Below, piece by piece: positions 18,674-26,896 of a DNA stretch of 64,000 nt (the stretch's first letter is position 1; every line of letters begins with the position of its first letter). The stretch comes from NORP259 sp041398705 (GTDB lineage: Bacteria > Planctomycetota > UBA1135 > GCA-002686595). Made by a program: the position numbers and the translations under genes. The notes under the pieces are model-generated. The model saw only the letters and a program-made list of their open reading frames with translations. It made no database searches and was not told where the DNA came from. The stretch is from assembly GCA_041398705.1 (NCBI GenBank), contig JAWKUI010000005.1, forward strand, positions 124,001-188,000. The letters are read 5' to 3'.

Positions 18674-18750
18674 GCCCATCGGCTGAAGAAAGCAGGTCGT
18701 CCTGGTACCTCGATCCTCCCCATCAAAACGGTCTCAATCCCCACTCAACC

Positions 18751-20217
18751 ATGACCAGAAAACCAGCCACATGGCACCATCGCGTAGTATCCATCAAGTC
18801 GCTCGTACTGGACAACCTAAATCCAAGGCTTGGGAGGGCCGGTAAGGAGTCTGCTCCAAAGGATATTGTTCAATACCTGTTTGACCATTGCGGCGCATTT
18901 GACGTAGCGCAGAGCATTGCGACACATGGATTCTTTCCGAATGAAAGCCTTTTGGCATTTAAGCGGGGAAAGGGATATGTGGTTGTTGAGGGAAACAGGA
19001 GACTAGCCTCGCTCAAGGCGTTGGCAGACCCCAGCCTGCTTGACGGAACCATGCGGGGAAAGGTTGAGCGACTTGTAAAGCTCACCCCTAGCGCAGGGCG
19101 CATAGATAAAGTCCGGGTGACGATTGCCCCATCAAGGAAATCAACTGACGGCCAACTCGTAGCTCGCCATGCAAAGCCAAACCCCGTACAAGCGTGGGAG
19201 CCGGCTCAGCGCGCTGCATTCATCGTAGAGAAACTCGAGGAAGGCTACACAACAGAAACGATCAAGCGAGACCTAGGCTTCACTCGATCCGACATTCAGA
19301 AAGCGAGACAAACCAGGCTTATCGTTGAGATAGCGAGAAGTCTGGATGTTGACACGAAAGTCAAAGCAAAGCTCGACAGACCCAAGGCTAATCTGTTTTC
19401 CACAATTGAACGAATTCTTGACTCGGCAGCTGGGCGAAGTTTCTTAAAGATTGCACCAAGCGACGACCACGGATTTGTTGGCAAGACAAGCAAGAACGAA
19501 TTCTTGAAGGGATTCATGCAGATTGTCCAGGACGTGGCACTAGGCAAAGTAAACTCAAGGTCGCTCAATACGGTAAAGGACATCGAAGGCTACCTCCGGT
19601 CTATACCTCCTGATAGTTCGCCAAAGAACAAAAGGGATAGTTTCTTTCCCCATGAGCTGCTACCTGGTGGAAAGTCGAGCGTGTCGCCCGCTGAGCCCCC
19701 CTCTAAGAAGCCAACCCAGAAGCAACCGGAACCAGACTTTAAGACGACACTTCCGAAGTATCTCCGGATTGGCATAGAATCACCGAGGGTGATCGACCTC
19801 GCTACCGAGCTCAAGAGGCTAAACGGGGAGAAGTTCCCAAATGCAGGCTCAATCATGCTGCGTGTCTTCTTCGAGATTGCCGCGGTTGAACATTTGAAGC
19901 GAACGGGCAGGTACAAGCCGCTAGTGGAAAGGCTCAAGAAGAAAAAGGAACTCCGCTATGGTGCCCCTACTCTGAAGCAGTTAGTGCAGCCACTGCTCAA
20001 AGAAGCGGAAGAAAAGCTGACCTGGGGCGAATTTTCTGCCTTCCAGAAGGCAATGCGGTGGGACGACAAGAGATCGCTGAACATTGACGAGATCAACAAG
20101 TGGATTCACTCCCCCGACGACCTTCCCAAACACAGGGACTCCCAACAGTTCTTTCTTCGCATTCGCAGGTTCCTTGAGGTTATGGTTGGGGAACTTCCGG
20201 AGGTGGACACTGAATGA
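18751..20217 (+). CDS. ParB/Sulfiredoxin-like domain protein paired with a DNA methylase
   Basis: A 488-residue product. The N-terminal part (residues ~10-130) has the ParB-like N-terminal fold signature: a start helix after VSIKSLVLDNLNPR, IVQYLFDHCGAFDVAQSIATHGF, then YVVVEGNRRLASLKAL (residues 76-91), where GNRRL replaces the usual GHRR/ExRxxA nucleotide-binding box. A helix-turn-helix-like YTTETIKRDLGFTRSDIQKAR follows, then a long, basic, helical C-terminal half. The gene overlaps the methylase start by four bases (ATGA), so they are translationally coupled. Low G+C sets both apart from their surroundings. A defence or modification-linked role is inference. Confidence 0.68.
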   Translation: MTRKPATWHHRVVSIKSLVLDNLNPRLGRAGKESAPKDIVQYLFDHCGAFDVAQSIATHGFFPNESLLAFKRGKGYVVVEGNRRLASLKALADPSLLDGTMRGKVERLVKLTPSAGRIDKVRVTIAPSRKSTDGQLVARHAKPNPVQAWEPAQRAAFIVEKLEEGYTTETIKRDLGFTRSDIQKARQTRLIVEIARSLDVDTKVKAKLDRPKANLFSTIERILDSAAGRSFLKIAPSDDHGFVGKTSKNEFLKGFMQIVQDVALGKVNSRSLNTVKDIEGYLRSIPPDSSPKNKRDSFFPHELLPGGKSSVSPAEPPSKKPTQKQPEPDFKTTLPKYLRIGIESPRVIDLATELKRLNGEKFPNAGSIMLRVFFEIAAVEHLKRTGRYKPLVERLKKKKELRYGAPTLKQLVQPLLKEAEEKLTWGEFSAFQKAMRWDDKRSLNIDEINKWIHSPDDLPKHRDSQQFFLRIRRFLEVMVGELPEVDTE

Positions 20218-21071
20218 GACTTGCATCGCCGTTGCGGTACCCAGGAGGGAAGGCCTCCCTCGCGAGCTTGCTCGAGCGTTTGAGGTGGATTAACTCCCTG
20301 GGGGCCCTACCAATAGCTGAACCCTTCGCGGGGGGCGCGGGTGCAGCACTGACTTTGCTGTACACTGAAGCCACACCGGAGGTCTACATCAACGATGTGG
20401 ACCCTGCCATTCACGCCTTTTGGTGGACGCTAGTGAACAGATCACGCCCGTTCATTTCCATGCTTGAAGCAATCCCGATCAGCCTGCCCGAATGGCATCG
20501 GCAGCGCACGGTTTACCTTTCAAGTAGTGGAGTTTCAATGCTGCGGAGGGGGTTTGCGGCATTCTACCTGAACCGCTGTAACAACTCCGGCATTATTCGC
20601 AATGGAGGACCTATAGGCGGACAGAAACAAGAGGGGCAATGGAAAATCGGCGCGCGATTCAACAGAGAGTCCCTAATCGCCAGGTGCGAAAAGGTCGGTT
20701 GCTACAAGGGTAGGATCCATGTATCCGGCATTGACGGGATTACGTTCGTTGAGCAAAAGGTCCAATCAGAAACGCACCTATTCATTGACCCGCCCTACTT
20801 CGAAAAAGGATCAACGCTGTACTTCAGCGACTCTTCAAGAGACTACCACGCCAACTTAGCAGAAGTGCTAGGGGCGTACCAGGATCGTCCTTGGACCCTC
20901 ACGTACGACGACTGCCCCGAGATTCGAAGGCTCTATCGCGGGTGGGCTACAATCCGTCCATTCGGGCTCAGGTACGTCGCCAACAATCGCCGCCAAGGAA
21001 AAGAAGTGCTGATTTCGCCAAAGTGGATGGCGTTGCCAAAGTTCCAAGACTCCGGATCAATAAGATGGTAG
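20214..21071 (+). CDS. DNA adenine methylase, D12 class (Dam-like)
   Basis: It is predicted to transfer a methyl group from AdoMet to the N6 of adenine in DNA. The 285-residue product has RYPGGKASL (residues 8-16) and IAEPFAGGAGAAL (AdoMet binding), YLNRCNNSGIIR, and the catalytic motif DPPYF at 192-196, all in the D12/Dam order. Length is usual for the family. The recognition sequence cannot be read from the gene. It is coupled by a four-base overlap to the ParB-like gene upstream; no restriction endonuclease is recognisable beside it. Confidence 0.85.
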   Translation: MRLASPLRYPGGKASLASLLERLRWINSLGALPIAEPFAGGAGAALTLLYTEATPEVYINDVDPAIHAFWWTLVNRSRPFISMLEAIPISLPEWHRQRTVYLSSSGVSMLRRGFAAFYLNRCNNSGIIRNGGPIGGQKQEGQWKIGARFNRESLIARCEKVGCYKGRIHVSGIDGITFVEQKVQSETHLFIDPPYFEKGSTLYFSDSSRDYHANLAEVLGAYQDRPWTLTYDDCPEIRRLYRGWATIRPFGLRYVANNRRQGKEVLISPKWMALPKFQDSGSIRW

Positions 21072-21177
21072 ATTGGCCTCGTCACACGGAATCTGAAGCT
21101 AACCAGGTCCCGCCTACGCCGGGATACGGACTGGCCAGTCACTGAGAGCAGCTGCCAATACCGCGTACGCCTTCGCG

Positions 21178-21597
21178 GGAGCCGAATATGCACACTAGGC
21201 GGATCCAGGCCCCGAGCAGTTGGGTGGAGCGCTTCGACAGGTTGACTCCACCCTGGACCCCCTGCTCGGGGCCACCTCCACCACCCACCCTATCGGGACT
21301 GTCACAGAAGACCCCGGAGCCAGCCCAGTAGCCTTCCAACGGAGCCGGATATGCCTGCTAGGCGGCTCCTTGGCCCCGGGCAGTAGGTGTGGAGCGATGA
21401 GAGGCTGTTCACCCTCACCTCTCTGTCCGGGGCCACCTAGCTTCCCGTGGGACAAGCCTCTCCCCGACCGCGGCAGGCTGTGCAGGGTACCCTTCCCCGG
21501 AGCCAGGCTCGCGCCTGCCATCTGGCTCCCAGCTCCGGACATTGGGGTTAGGCGAAGAGGAGCTGGCCACCCCGCCCCCCCTGCCTGGGGAGCCACC
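21178..21597. repeat. Tandem array of three ~98-nt two-hairpin units
   Basis: Units at 21178-21276, 21341-21437 and 21499-21597 start about 160 bp apart. Each begins with a hairpin GGAGCCG ... CGGCTCC around a loop like GATATGCCTGCTAGG, then a longer hairpin GGCCCCGAGCAG ... CTGCTCGGGGCC (perfect 12 bp in unit 1, with an inner GGGTGGAG/CTCCACCC), and ends with GGGGCCACC. Unit 3 is the most diverged (GGAGCCAG/CTGGCTCC). The 585-bp gap 21072-21656 holds nothing else recognisable and no convincing gene. Confidence 0.75.
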
Positions 21598-21656
21598 CAG
21601 TTGGCGTTGATCGAGGTTGGTTTGCGGCATGTCGATGGATGGATACGATAGGCGAC

Positions 21657-22409
21657 ATGCAATTCTACTTTCTTCCCATCGCACTGGTAGTTTCGGGGTG
21701 TGGCTCAATTGATTTCGTTGATCCAGGACAAGAGACACAAACACTCCCCCGGTCGTACGCTGCGCAAACAGTTGAGCTCCAAACACGCGGTGTCCAAAAG
21801 GAGGTATTGCCAGCTCCCGGACTCCAGAACGATTCCACGTCACATTCTCCTGAAACTCCGGCCCCTGACGGCATCCGAGAGCAAGAGAAATTGGACTCCA
21901 AAGGCACTATTGAAGAAGCGGTGCCCTCGGTAGCAACTGTGCCAGACGCCTCGGCATTGCGGCAAGACCACCAGGGCGAACTCCGTCCCACTTCCTTGCT
22001 CCAGCAACTTGCTCTGGACACTGGGATTGATCCTGCGGAGCTTGAGGAGCTGCAAAGGTCCACCAAGAACCTGATCCGATCCGGCCTGCCAGAACCAACA
22101 ACCAAGCAGCAGCTTTCCGAGCAGATTCACGCCCAAGTGCTGGTGGCCGCCGGATGGGAGTACGTGATGCCGCAGCCCAAGAGCAAGAAGGCCGGGTGGG
22201 GTAACTCCGATGAGCGGACAACCTGGTGGGTCGGGTTCTGGGTCAACAGGGATACCAACGCAACCTCTGCCTCACCACCTAGGTTGGAAGCGGGCAACTG
22301 GTCGGGAGATGGCCGAGGAGGAAGGCGATGGGAACGTGGTGGGGCACCAAGGCGCCCAACGAAGCTAGAGTGGTGGTGCTCCCGATTTGGCGGCGTCTCC
22401 CCTAGGTGA
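21657..22409 (+). CDS. Putative lipoprotein, unknown function
   Basis: Starts at 21657 with MQFYFLPIALVVSGCGSIDF: a short lipoprotein signal with lipobox VSGC. The body is Glu/Gln/Pro-rich and probably disordered up to residue ~105, then helical (LLQQLALDTGIDPAELEELQRSTKNLI). The last 60 residues (WWVGFWVNRDTNATS onward) are Gly/Arg-rich and may be a run-on after a frame error. It lies between two groups of the two-hairpin repeats. Not recognised. Confidence 0.5.
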   Translation: MQFYFLPIALVVSGCGSIDFVDPGQETQTLPRSYAAQTVELQTRGVQKEVLPAPGLQNDSTSHSPETPAPDGIREQEKLDSKGTIEEAVPSVATVPDASALRQDHQGELRPTSLLQQLALDTGIDPAELEELQRSTKNLIRSGLPEPTTKQQLSEQIHAQVLVAAGWEYVMPQPKSKKAGWGNSDERTTWWVGFWVNRDTNATSASPPRLEAGNWSGDGRGGRRWERGGAPRRPTKLEWWCSRFGGVSPR

Positions 22410-22533
22410 TACTGCGGACCAGCGTGAGTCCTATACAGCGAGTTTACCATCCGGGATTCTCCGCCCGGCACCCAACCATTGCCCATCTAACCCGCCACAG
22501 TTTGCGGGAGGGCTGGCAAAGTAGCTTTTCACT

Positions 22534-22630
22534 GGAGCCGGACATGCCTGCTATGCGGCTTCTTGGTACCGGACAGCAAGGGTAGAGCAAAGGGAAGCTA
22601 TCCGCCCTCGGCCCTTCGCCCGGGGCAACC
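22534..22630. repeat. Fourth two-hairpin unit (97 nt)
   Basis: Same plan and length as the array at 21178-21597: GGAGCCG, loop GACATGCCTGCTATG, CGGCTTC, then TTGGTACCGGACAG and the end CGGGGCAACC. The rest of the gene-free stretch 22410-22816 shows no gene or clear promoter. Confidence 0.7.
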
Positions 22631-22816
22631 TTTGCCCCAAAACCCTTTGAGCCATCTTGATACTAGCTTTGGTGCGAAGTGCACTGGTACGTCGCCCTTC
22701 TCCAAGGGCAGCTGGGACGCCAACTGGACAGCCGTTGCAACGAACTTCGAATTGCCAACTAAGCAAGCATCGATTCCCAACTGGACGATCAGGGGGGTCG
22801 GCGCTACAGTCGGTCC

Positions 22817-23248
22817 ATGAAAGTATTCCAACTCGCAGCTGCAGCCCTCTCTGGGCTGCTGTGTTTCGCAGCCCCCACAGTGGCGGCTGCACCTACCACC
22901 TCAATGCCCCCTCAATGTCGGACGTATGTCATTCAAACTTCGCCGACTGATGGGGTGGTCTTTTGCTTCGGGTCCTGTACTCCAGGGTGCAATCAGGTCT
23001 ACACGAATCACCCTTGGGAACCCGCCACACTGGTGGAGTACTGCGCTTGCGCCCCCGCCGGCAGTACTGTTGCTTGGCCGTACTGCTGCACGGCCCTCCT
23101 GAACCCTGATGTTGACGGAAACGGTACGGACTCGATCTTGCCCTGGGGAGCCTGTGGTGACAGCTTCTGCGACCCAGGCATCATCTGCGAGGTCCACGCC
23201 TTTGAGCGCTCCAGTGGCATCTGGTACACTGGGGAGTGCGCTCCCTGA
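22817..23248 (+). CDS. Small secreted cysteine-rich protein
   Basis: A 143-residue product with a clear signal peptide (MKVFQLAAAALSGLLCFAAPTVAAA). The mature part has twelve Cys, several in CxxxC, CxC and CC arrangements (CFGSCTPGCNQ, EYCACAPAG, YCCTALL, CGDSFCDPGIICE), so it is probably a disulfide-stabilised extracellular protein. No family recognised. It is followed by a textbook terminator, so it is likely a single-gene transcript or the end of one. Confidence 0.6.
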   Translation: MKVFQLAAAALSGLLCFAAPTVAAAPTTSMPPQCRTYVIQTSPTDGVVFCFGSCTPGCNQVYTNHPWEPATLVEYCACAPAGSTVAWPYCCTALLNPDVDGNGTDSILPWGACGDSFCDPGIICEVHAFERSSGIWYTGECAP

Positions 23249-23268
23249 GCCAAGGGCAAGACCGTTCT

Positions 23269-23298
23269 GTGGTGCCCCCGATGGGGGCACCACTCTTT
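23269..23298 (+). terminator. Rho-independent terminator after the Cys-rich gene
   Basis: GTGGTGCCCCC (23269-23279) pairs perfectly with GGGGGCACCAC (23283-23293) across a GAT loop, followed by TCTTT. Confidence 0.85.
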
Positions 23299-23331
23299 AC
23301 TGAGTACAGACTTTCACTCTCGTTGACCGCC

Positions 23332-25158
23332 ATGTCCAGGAAGACATTCGTATCCATAGTTCTACTTCTCAGTGTTACCGCTGCTGGTTTCTTTGCTCTC
23401 AGGTGGGATGGAGCTCAGACCCCCTCACCGAACCAGTCAACGAAGAGAAGTGAGCCCTCTGAGTCAGCGCCAGAAACGGCCAAACTCCAGGGCCGGGATC
23501 AGGATAGTGGGCGAGGTATCCAACCTGCGGGCGCAGAGGCCATCCCCCACATTTTGAACCTCCACGTCGTGGATGATGTAAGCGGTCTACCCGTCCCAGG
23601 AGCAAGTGCAGAACTTGCACATGTGGATACGGAAAACGCCGATGCCGTCTACTCTGGAACGACCAGCAGCAATGGAGAGCTACAGCTCTCCTGGCAAGTA
23701 GGAGATGCTGATTGGCCGCAGGAACTATTGGTAACGGCTAGCGGCTACGCCTCCAGCTCCATTTGGATAGAGAAAAAAGTCCCCGAACTCGAGGTCCGTA
23801 TGAAGCATCCCCGGTCAATCTCGGGGCATGTCTACTACCGGGAACCGGGTCCAGTATCGGGTGCGCTCGCCGAACCTTCCAATGAAGCAGCACTAGAACA
23901 CAGGCACACTCAAAACAACCTGGGTACAGCACCAGCGAAGAACGCATGGGTCCTACTGTATCGAGGCGGCGGCCCCACTGCTGGAAAGCTATGGGATTTG
24001 ATTCACTCGGAGCACCAATTAGGTCAGCTGCACGATGAGTCCGCTGGTTGGTGGCTGACGAGCACCGATACTGACGGCGAGTTTCACTTCACCGATGTTC
24101 CGTACGGATTTACCTATCACATCTCCTCAGGCATTGATGGATTCGCAACCCTTGGCCACTCATCTCAACTTGCGCCATCCGGCCTGCTTACCCCAGAATG
24201 GAACGGCGGAACGCTCGAGCTGTTTGTCGTTCCAATCTACCAGCAGGCGTGGCAAGTGGTGGATGAAGACGGTACTCGCCTCCGAACTGGTCGGGGCTTA
24301 CTTCAGAGGGCAATGATAACGTTCTCTATGGGAGAGAACGAGGGTAGAGCCCTTGCACCACATGAACCGTCCTACATTCTCGCAGGGGGCGAGTTCACGC
24401 TCCTTGAAACCGAGGAACCCCACCATCTTGTCATTGCTGGATTTTCCGGCAGTACCCCAATGGGCGGCTTCGAAGGAGGTCCACTCGTCATAGACCTCCC
24501 TGGCTACCAACGCCTCTCGGAACCCATTGTTTGGAACCGCGTTGGGGCCGGCGTGGACATTCAGAAGATTGCACTTCGAAGAGAAGCTAACGACTGGGGA
24601 AGGTTAGAAGTTTCAATTGTCGGAGCCATGCCCCAAAGCGCCGCCACCGGGACCAACAGCGCAATTGGTTTGAAGATATCGAGCGATGGATTACCCGGGG
24701 GACCACTTCCGCTAGCGATTTCCAACGAAATGCTTGCAAGCGGAGGTGTCGTTTTCGATGACTTTCCGCTAGGGACTTCAGCCGTACAGATCTCTGCCAG
24801 CGCAATGTGCTTAAGGACCCAACAGATGATTGGAAGTTCGATGCCTGTAGAGGCTAGTGCAGATGGGACATGTAGGTTGGAACTAGATCTAAGTGAATTT
24901 GGTGCAGTTGAGTTGGTTGGCATCCTTCCAAACGGTACCCGCTTCCAGGGTGGGATGTCCGCCGCACTAAGAAGTCCATACTTTTTGGGGGGTGAGGCAA
25001 TCATCGGCACCAGCCAGGAATCGCGCCTGCTGTACCCCCTGCATGCGGGGGAATATCAAGTCCGTTTGGTTTTTCCTAAAGGGCTTGGGAGCCCCCGCAA
25101 TAACCTTGTCAACGTGATCCCTGGGAGGATCACTCGAATTGAACTACTTGTTCCGTAG
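23332..25158 (+). CDS. Exported protein with carboxypeptidase-regulatory-like beta domains
   Basis: A 608-residue product. N-terminal membrane anchor or signal MSRKTFVSIVLLLSVTAAGFFAL is followed by a Ser/Glu/Pro linker. At about residues 80-165, LNLHVVDDVSGLPVPGASAEL ... SSNGELQLSW ... LLVTASGYAS is a carboxypeptidase regulatory-like (transthyretin-like) fold; a second one may start at SISGHVYYREPGPVSG. No peptidase domain is present. ATG at 23332 is chosen because it opens the hydrophobic N-terminus. This is the last plus-strand cargo gene before the leftward phage genes. Function unknown. Confidence 0.62.
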   Translation: MSRKTFVSIVLLLSVTAAGFFALRWDGAQTPSPNQSTKRSEPSESAPETAKLQGRDQDSGRGIQPAGAEAIPHILNLHVVDDVSGLPVPGASAELAHVDTENADAVYSGTTSSNGELQLSWQVGDADWPQELLVTASGYASSSIWIEKKVPELEVRMKHPRSISGHVYYREPGPVSGALAEPSNEAALEHRHTQNNLGTAPAKNAWVLLYRGGGPTAGKLWDLIHSEHQLGQLHDESAGWWLTSTDTDGEFHFTDVPYGFTYHISSGIDGFATLGHSSQLAPSGLLTPEWNGGTLELFVVPIYQQAWQVVDEDGTRLRTGRGLLQRAMITFSMGENEGRALAPHEPSYILAGGEFTLLETEEPHHLVIAGFSGSTPMGGFEGGPLVIDLPGYQRLSEPIVWNRVGAGVDIQKIALRREANDWGRLEVSIVGAMPQSAATGTNSAIGLKISSDGLPGGPLPLAISNEMLASGGVVFDDFPLGTSAVQISASAMCLRTQQMIGSSMPVEASADGTCRLELDLSEFGAVELVGILPNGTRFQGGMSAALRSPYFLGGEAIIGTSQESRLLYPLHAGEYQVRLVFPKGLGSPRNNLVNVIPGRITRIELLVP

Positions 25159-25284
25159 GCCAGCGATCCAAGGGCTATGGTGAACTAATGCACTCGTACA
25201 TGGAGTTCCGGCCCCCTACATTCGCCCCTCAGAGTACTGAACGCACATCCGGGCAAGCCAATGTAGAGGGTACAGGAACTGGAA

Positions 25285-25563
25285 CTACTGCTCTGATTTA
25301 CCCCGATCCTTGGGGAGACCAAGAAGTTCAAGTAGGACTTCAAGTTCATCAACCAGGTTCGCCTTCTGGGCCGACGTGAGCGCGGCGTCCCCCTCGATCC
25401 CCTTCTGGGTCCACGGGGCCAGGTGGCGCACGGCAGGGCCGACGGCATCGACGTGCACCGTGCCCTCCGACACCTTGCAGGCGGTCATCAGGCCGCTCAT
25501 GGCGACGATCAGGAGCAGGGGCACCAGAGCGACCCCCAGGATGGTGTGTAGTGTGGTTTTCAT
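25285..25563 (-). CDS. Small lipoprotein at the end of the late operon
   Basis: A 92-residue product: MKTTLHTILGVALVPLLLIVAMSGLMTAC is a signal peptide with a lipobox-like LMTAC, followed by a short amphipathic tail. Its place next to a membrane protein with coiled coil recalls spanin or holin modules, but the sequence does not prove it. Last gene of the leftward phage run. Confidence 0.5.
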   Translation of the reverse strand: MKTTLHTILGVALVPLLLIVAMSGLMTACKVSEGTVHVDAVGPAVRHLAPWTQKGIEGDAALTSAQKANLVDELEVLLELLGLPKDRGKSEQ

Positions 25564-25565
25564 GG

Positions 25566-25943
25566 TCAGATCTTCTTGGCAAGGGTCGTGGTGAGGACGG
25601 CGGCCGCGGATTCAACGACCACCATCACGATGCGTTCGAACAGGTCCCACGCACCCTCCTTGGCGCGCAGGGCGTACTTCTCCGCCTTCATGCGGGCGAT
25701 GTTGGCCAAGGCCTCGAGGCTGATCTGGTCGTCGTCTCGGACGGCCGTGATCGCACGCTGGGCCAAGTCGTTGGCGAGCAGCTGCAGGTCCTCCTGGGCT
25801 CCCTCGAGGAGCAGCCCCACCTGCTTCTTGAACTCGTCGACCAGGGCCTGCTCGGCCTGGTCCCAGAGCTGATCGTCGAGGATCTCCAGAGCCTCTTCTG
25901 CGGCCTGTGCCCGGGCCACTTCGGGGTCGATTTCTTCACTCAT
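25566..25943 (-). CDS. Hypothetical phage protein, 125 residues
   Basis: Begins MSEEIDPEVARAQAAEEALEILDD and is helical throughout. A C-terminal hydrophobic stretch (FERIVMVVVESAAAVLTTTLA) could be a membrane helix. Its start overlaps the stop of the gene upstream by four bases (ATGA). It may belong to a lysis cassette with its two neighbours. Confidence 0.5.
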   Translation of the reverse strand: MSEEIDPEVARAQAAEEALEILDDQLWDQAEQALVDEFKKQVGLLLEGAQEDLQLLANDLAQRAITAVRDDDQISLEALANIARMKAEKYALRAKEGAWDLFERIVMVVVESAAAVLTTTLAKKI

Positions 25944-26377
25944 TGGGCGAGCCTTCCTTGCTTCTGCATTTCGTAGATCCAGCCGCCGATGTCCTCGACC
26001 TTCTTGTCGATGGTGGCGACTTGTGTTTTGACCGCATCCTGGCCAGCGAACAGCCGGTTCAGGTGGCCGTCGAACTTCTCGACCACGCCATTCAGCGCAG
26101 CCAGGTACTGCTCCTTTGCCGCCTGCCGCTCTTCCTTGTGGACCTTCCACATGGTGCGGATCTCCTCGAGGTGGCGGGCTTGCATGGCCTCCACCCGCTT
26201 CTCATGGCGCGCTTCCACGTCCACCATGTGCTCGGCGTGACGGTCCTCGACGGCCTTGAGGTGAGTGGTGTGCCGCTCCTCGACCACCTTGAGGTGCTCG
26301 AGGAAGCGCCAAACGAGTATGGCCAAGACGCCCAGGGCGCCGGCTGCGGTGAAGATGTTGTCGGGCAGTGTTTCCAT
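25940..26377 (-). CDS. Membrane-anchored coiled-coil phage protein (spanin/holin-like)
   Basis: A 145-residue product with one N-terminal transmembrane helix (IFTAAGALGVLAILVWRFL) and then a long His/Glu/Arg coiled coil (VEERHTTHLKAVEDRHAEHMVDVEARHEKRV). Topology matches inner-membrane spanins. No enzyme for peptidoglycan cleavage is visible nearby, so the assignment is by layout only. Confidence 0.5.
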   Translation of the reverse strand: METLPDNIFTAAGALGVLAILVWRFLEHLKVVEERHTTHLKAVEDRHAEHMVDVEARHEKRVEAMQARHLEEIRTMWKVHKEERQAAKEQYLAALNGVVEKFDGHLNRLFAGQDAVKTQVATIDKKVEDIGGWIYEMQKQGRLAQ

Positions 26378-26380
26378 CGC

Positions 26381-26893
26381 TTACTGCGGGGCGGGTTGCA
26401 GGCCGATCAGGTTGGCCTCGGCCGCGCTGGCCGCAGCCGCTACCTGGGCGATCTCGGTCTCCTTGGTGGCGCGCACGGCCTCAATCGCCGTGTTGTAGGC
26501 GACCACCATCGGGGCTACGACGTTGGTGGCGACAGCCGTGATGCTGGTATTGGTGCCGTCGAGCAGCGCAGCCATCAGCGGGAAGTTCGAGTTGACCTTC
26601 GGCAGCCCGAAGTTCAGCATCATGATCTCCCGCACCAGGCCGTCGAAGTACTCCCAGTCGGGCTGCAGGTCGCGCGCGGCGCGGTACCCCACGTCCGCCT
26701 TGCGGTGCACCCGCTCGGTCGCCCGGTCCTTGGCGTCCTGCAGAGCCGTCTTGTCGGCCGCATCGGGCACTCCCCCGCCACCGAGCCAAGCCTGGTAGGC
26801 CTGCCAGTCGCGGTTCCCCGCGGAGTCGGGCACGAAGACGCCGTCCGCCGTGCGCAGGACGCCGCCACTTTGGGTCAGCTTGTACTCAGCCAT
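26381..26893 (-). CDS. Tail-fibre-associated protein (assembly/chaperone-like)
   Basis: A 170-residue product. The N-terminus MAEYKLTQSGGVLRTADGVFVPDSAGNRDWQAYQAWLGGG is a widespread phage motif found at the start of tail-fibre assembly or fibre-linked proteins. The rest is helical. It follows the fibre genes directly, which fits. Confidence 0.55.
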   Translation of the reverse strand: MAEYKLTQSGGVLRTADGVFVPDSAGNRDWQAYQAWLGGGGVPDAADKTALQDAKDRATERVHRKADVGYRAARDLQPDWEYFDGLVREIMMLNFGLPKVNSNFPLMAALLDGTNTSITAVATNVVAPMVVAYNTAIEAVRATKETEIAQVAAAASAAEANLIGLQPAPQ

Positions 26894-26896
26894 GGA

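Noticed and set aside
21178..22630. Integron attC sites
   Set aside because: Hairpins and spacing are suggestive, but no paired RYYYAAC/GTTRRRY core sites and no integron integrase were found.
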